This document shows, piece by piece, positions 15,713 to 15,771 of a DNA stretch of 15,771 bases; the stretch's first letter is position 1, and each line of letters opens with the position of its first letter. The stretch spans positions 1 through 15,771 of the forward strand of contig CABSLQ010000065.1 of assembly GCA_902478605.1 (NCBI GenBank). The letters are read 5' to 3'. This stretch comes from an uncultured Oscillospiraceae bacterium (GTDB lineage: Bacteria > Bacillota > Clostridia > Oscillospirales > Acutalibacteraceae). The translations under genes and the position numbers were made by a program. The notes under the pieces are model-generated. The model was not told where the DNA came from, searched no databases, and saw nothing but the letters and a program-made list of their open reading frames with translations.

Positions 15713-15771
15713 TTAACGAATAGCAATATACACAAATGCAGAATTCTTATGCGTCGCATCGGGGAACCCCC
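15713..15771 (-). CDS. 3' end of a leftward gene, partial
   Basis: On the - strand a frame open from the window edge reads GFPDATHKNSAFVYIAIR and stops at TAA (15715-15713), 19 bp before the terminator. The strand-like end FVYIAIR and the spacing to the terminator suit a genuine C-terminus. Two other frames are also open over much of this short stretch, so the call depends mainly on the terminator. Family unknown. Confidence 0.4.
   Translation of the reverse strand, partial: GFPDATHKNSAFVYIAIR

Overview
The window looks like a chromosomal segment of a moderately high-GC Firmicute, most likely a gut-type Clostridia (Oscillospirales/Ruminococcaceae-like). The signs are the DapL aminotransferase route to meso-diaminopimelate, a type III glutamine synthetase, AGGAGG-type ribosome binding sites before nearly every gene, and secreted proteins of the DNRLRE/ricin-lectin kind. 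The assignment is inferred from gene content; nothing in the sequence names the species.

Layout. (1) Positions 1-1553, + strand: the end of a prophage late region. It holds the tail of an upstream gene, an M15 peptidase/PG-binding/LysM endolysin, a small membrane-anchored coiled-coil protein and a holin-like protein, closed by a strong terminator. (2) 1554-1801: a probable attachment region with two perfect 11-bp tandem repeats, then tRNA-Lys(TTT) on the - strand. The 3' end of the tRNA faces the phage genes, and it has its own terminator and a near-consensus promoter. (3) 1879-8330, - strand: an operon carA - carB::dapF - dapL. carB and dapF form one uninterrupted 1345-codon reading frame, i.e. 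carbamoyl-phosphate synthase large subunit fused to diaminopimelate epimerase. A perfect 19-bp hairpin sits between dapF and dapL. DapL and DapF catalyse consecutive steps (tetrahydrodipicolinate to LL-DAP to meso-DAP), while CarA/CarB make carbamoyl phosphate for pyrimidines and arginine. (4) 8331-8581: no gene that I can support; a terminator hairpin lies at 8493-8525 and I see nothing convincing in 8340-8492. (5) 8582-12438, - strand: a three-gene secretion locus. It has a large secreted DNRLRE + ricin-lectin protein with a C-terminal predicted cysteine-peptidase-like domain, followed closely by two lipoproteins, the second overlapping the first by ATGA. Base composition drops from about 62% to about 45% GC at the lectin/peptidase junction, as in exchangeable effector tips. 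(6) 12518-14749, + strand: type III glutamine synthetase with its own promoter, a leader terminator that looks like an attenuator, and a strong downstream terminator. (7) 14829-15560, + strand: a sirtuin deacylase. (8) Right edge, - strand: a terminator and probably the last codons of a gene entering from outside the window.

The most unusual items are the CarB-DapF fusion, the modular lectin/peptidase protein with two coupled lipoproteins (whose signal peptide appears to be out of reach of any normal start codon), and the glutamine synthetase leader with mutually exclusive hairpins. Several very long antisense reading frames (500-900 codons) lie opposite carB, dapL, the DNRLRE gene and glnN; I treat them as composition-driven shadows.
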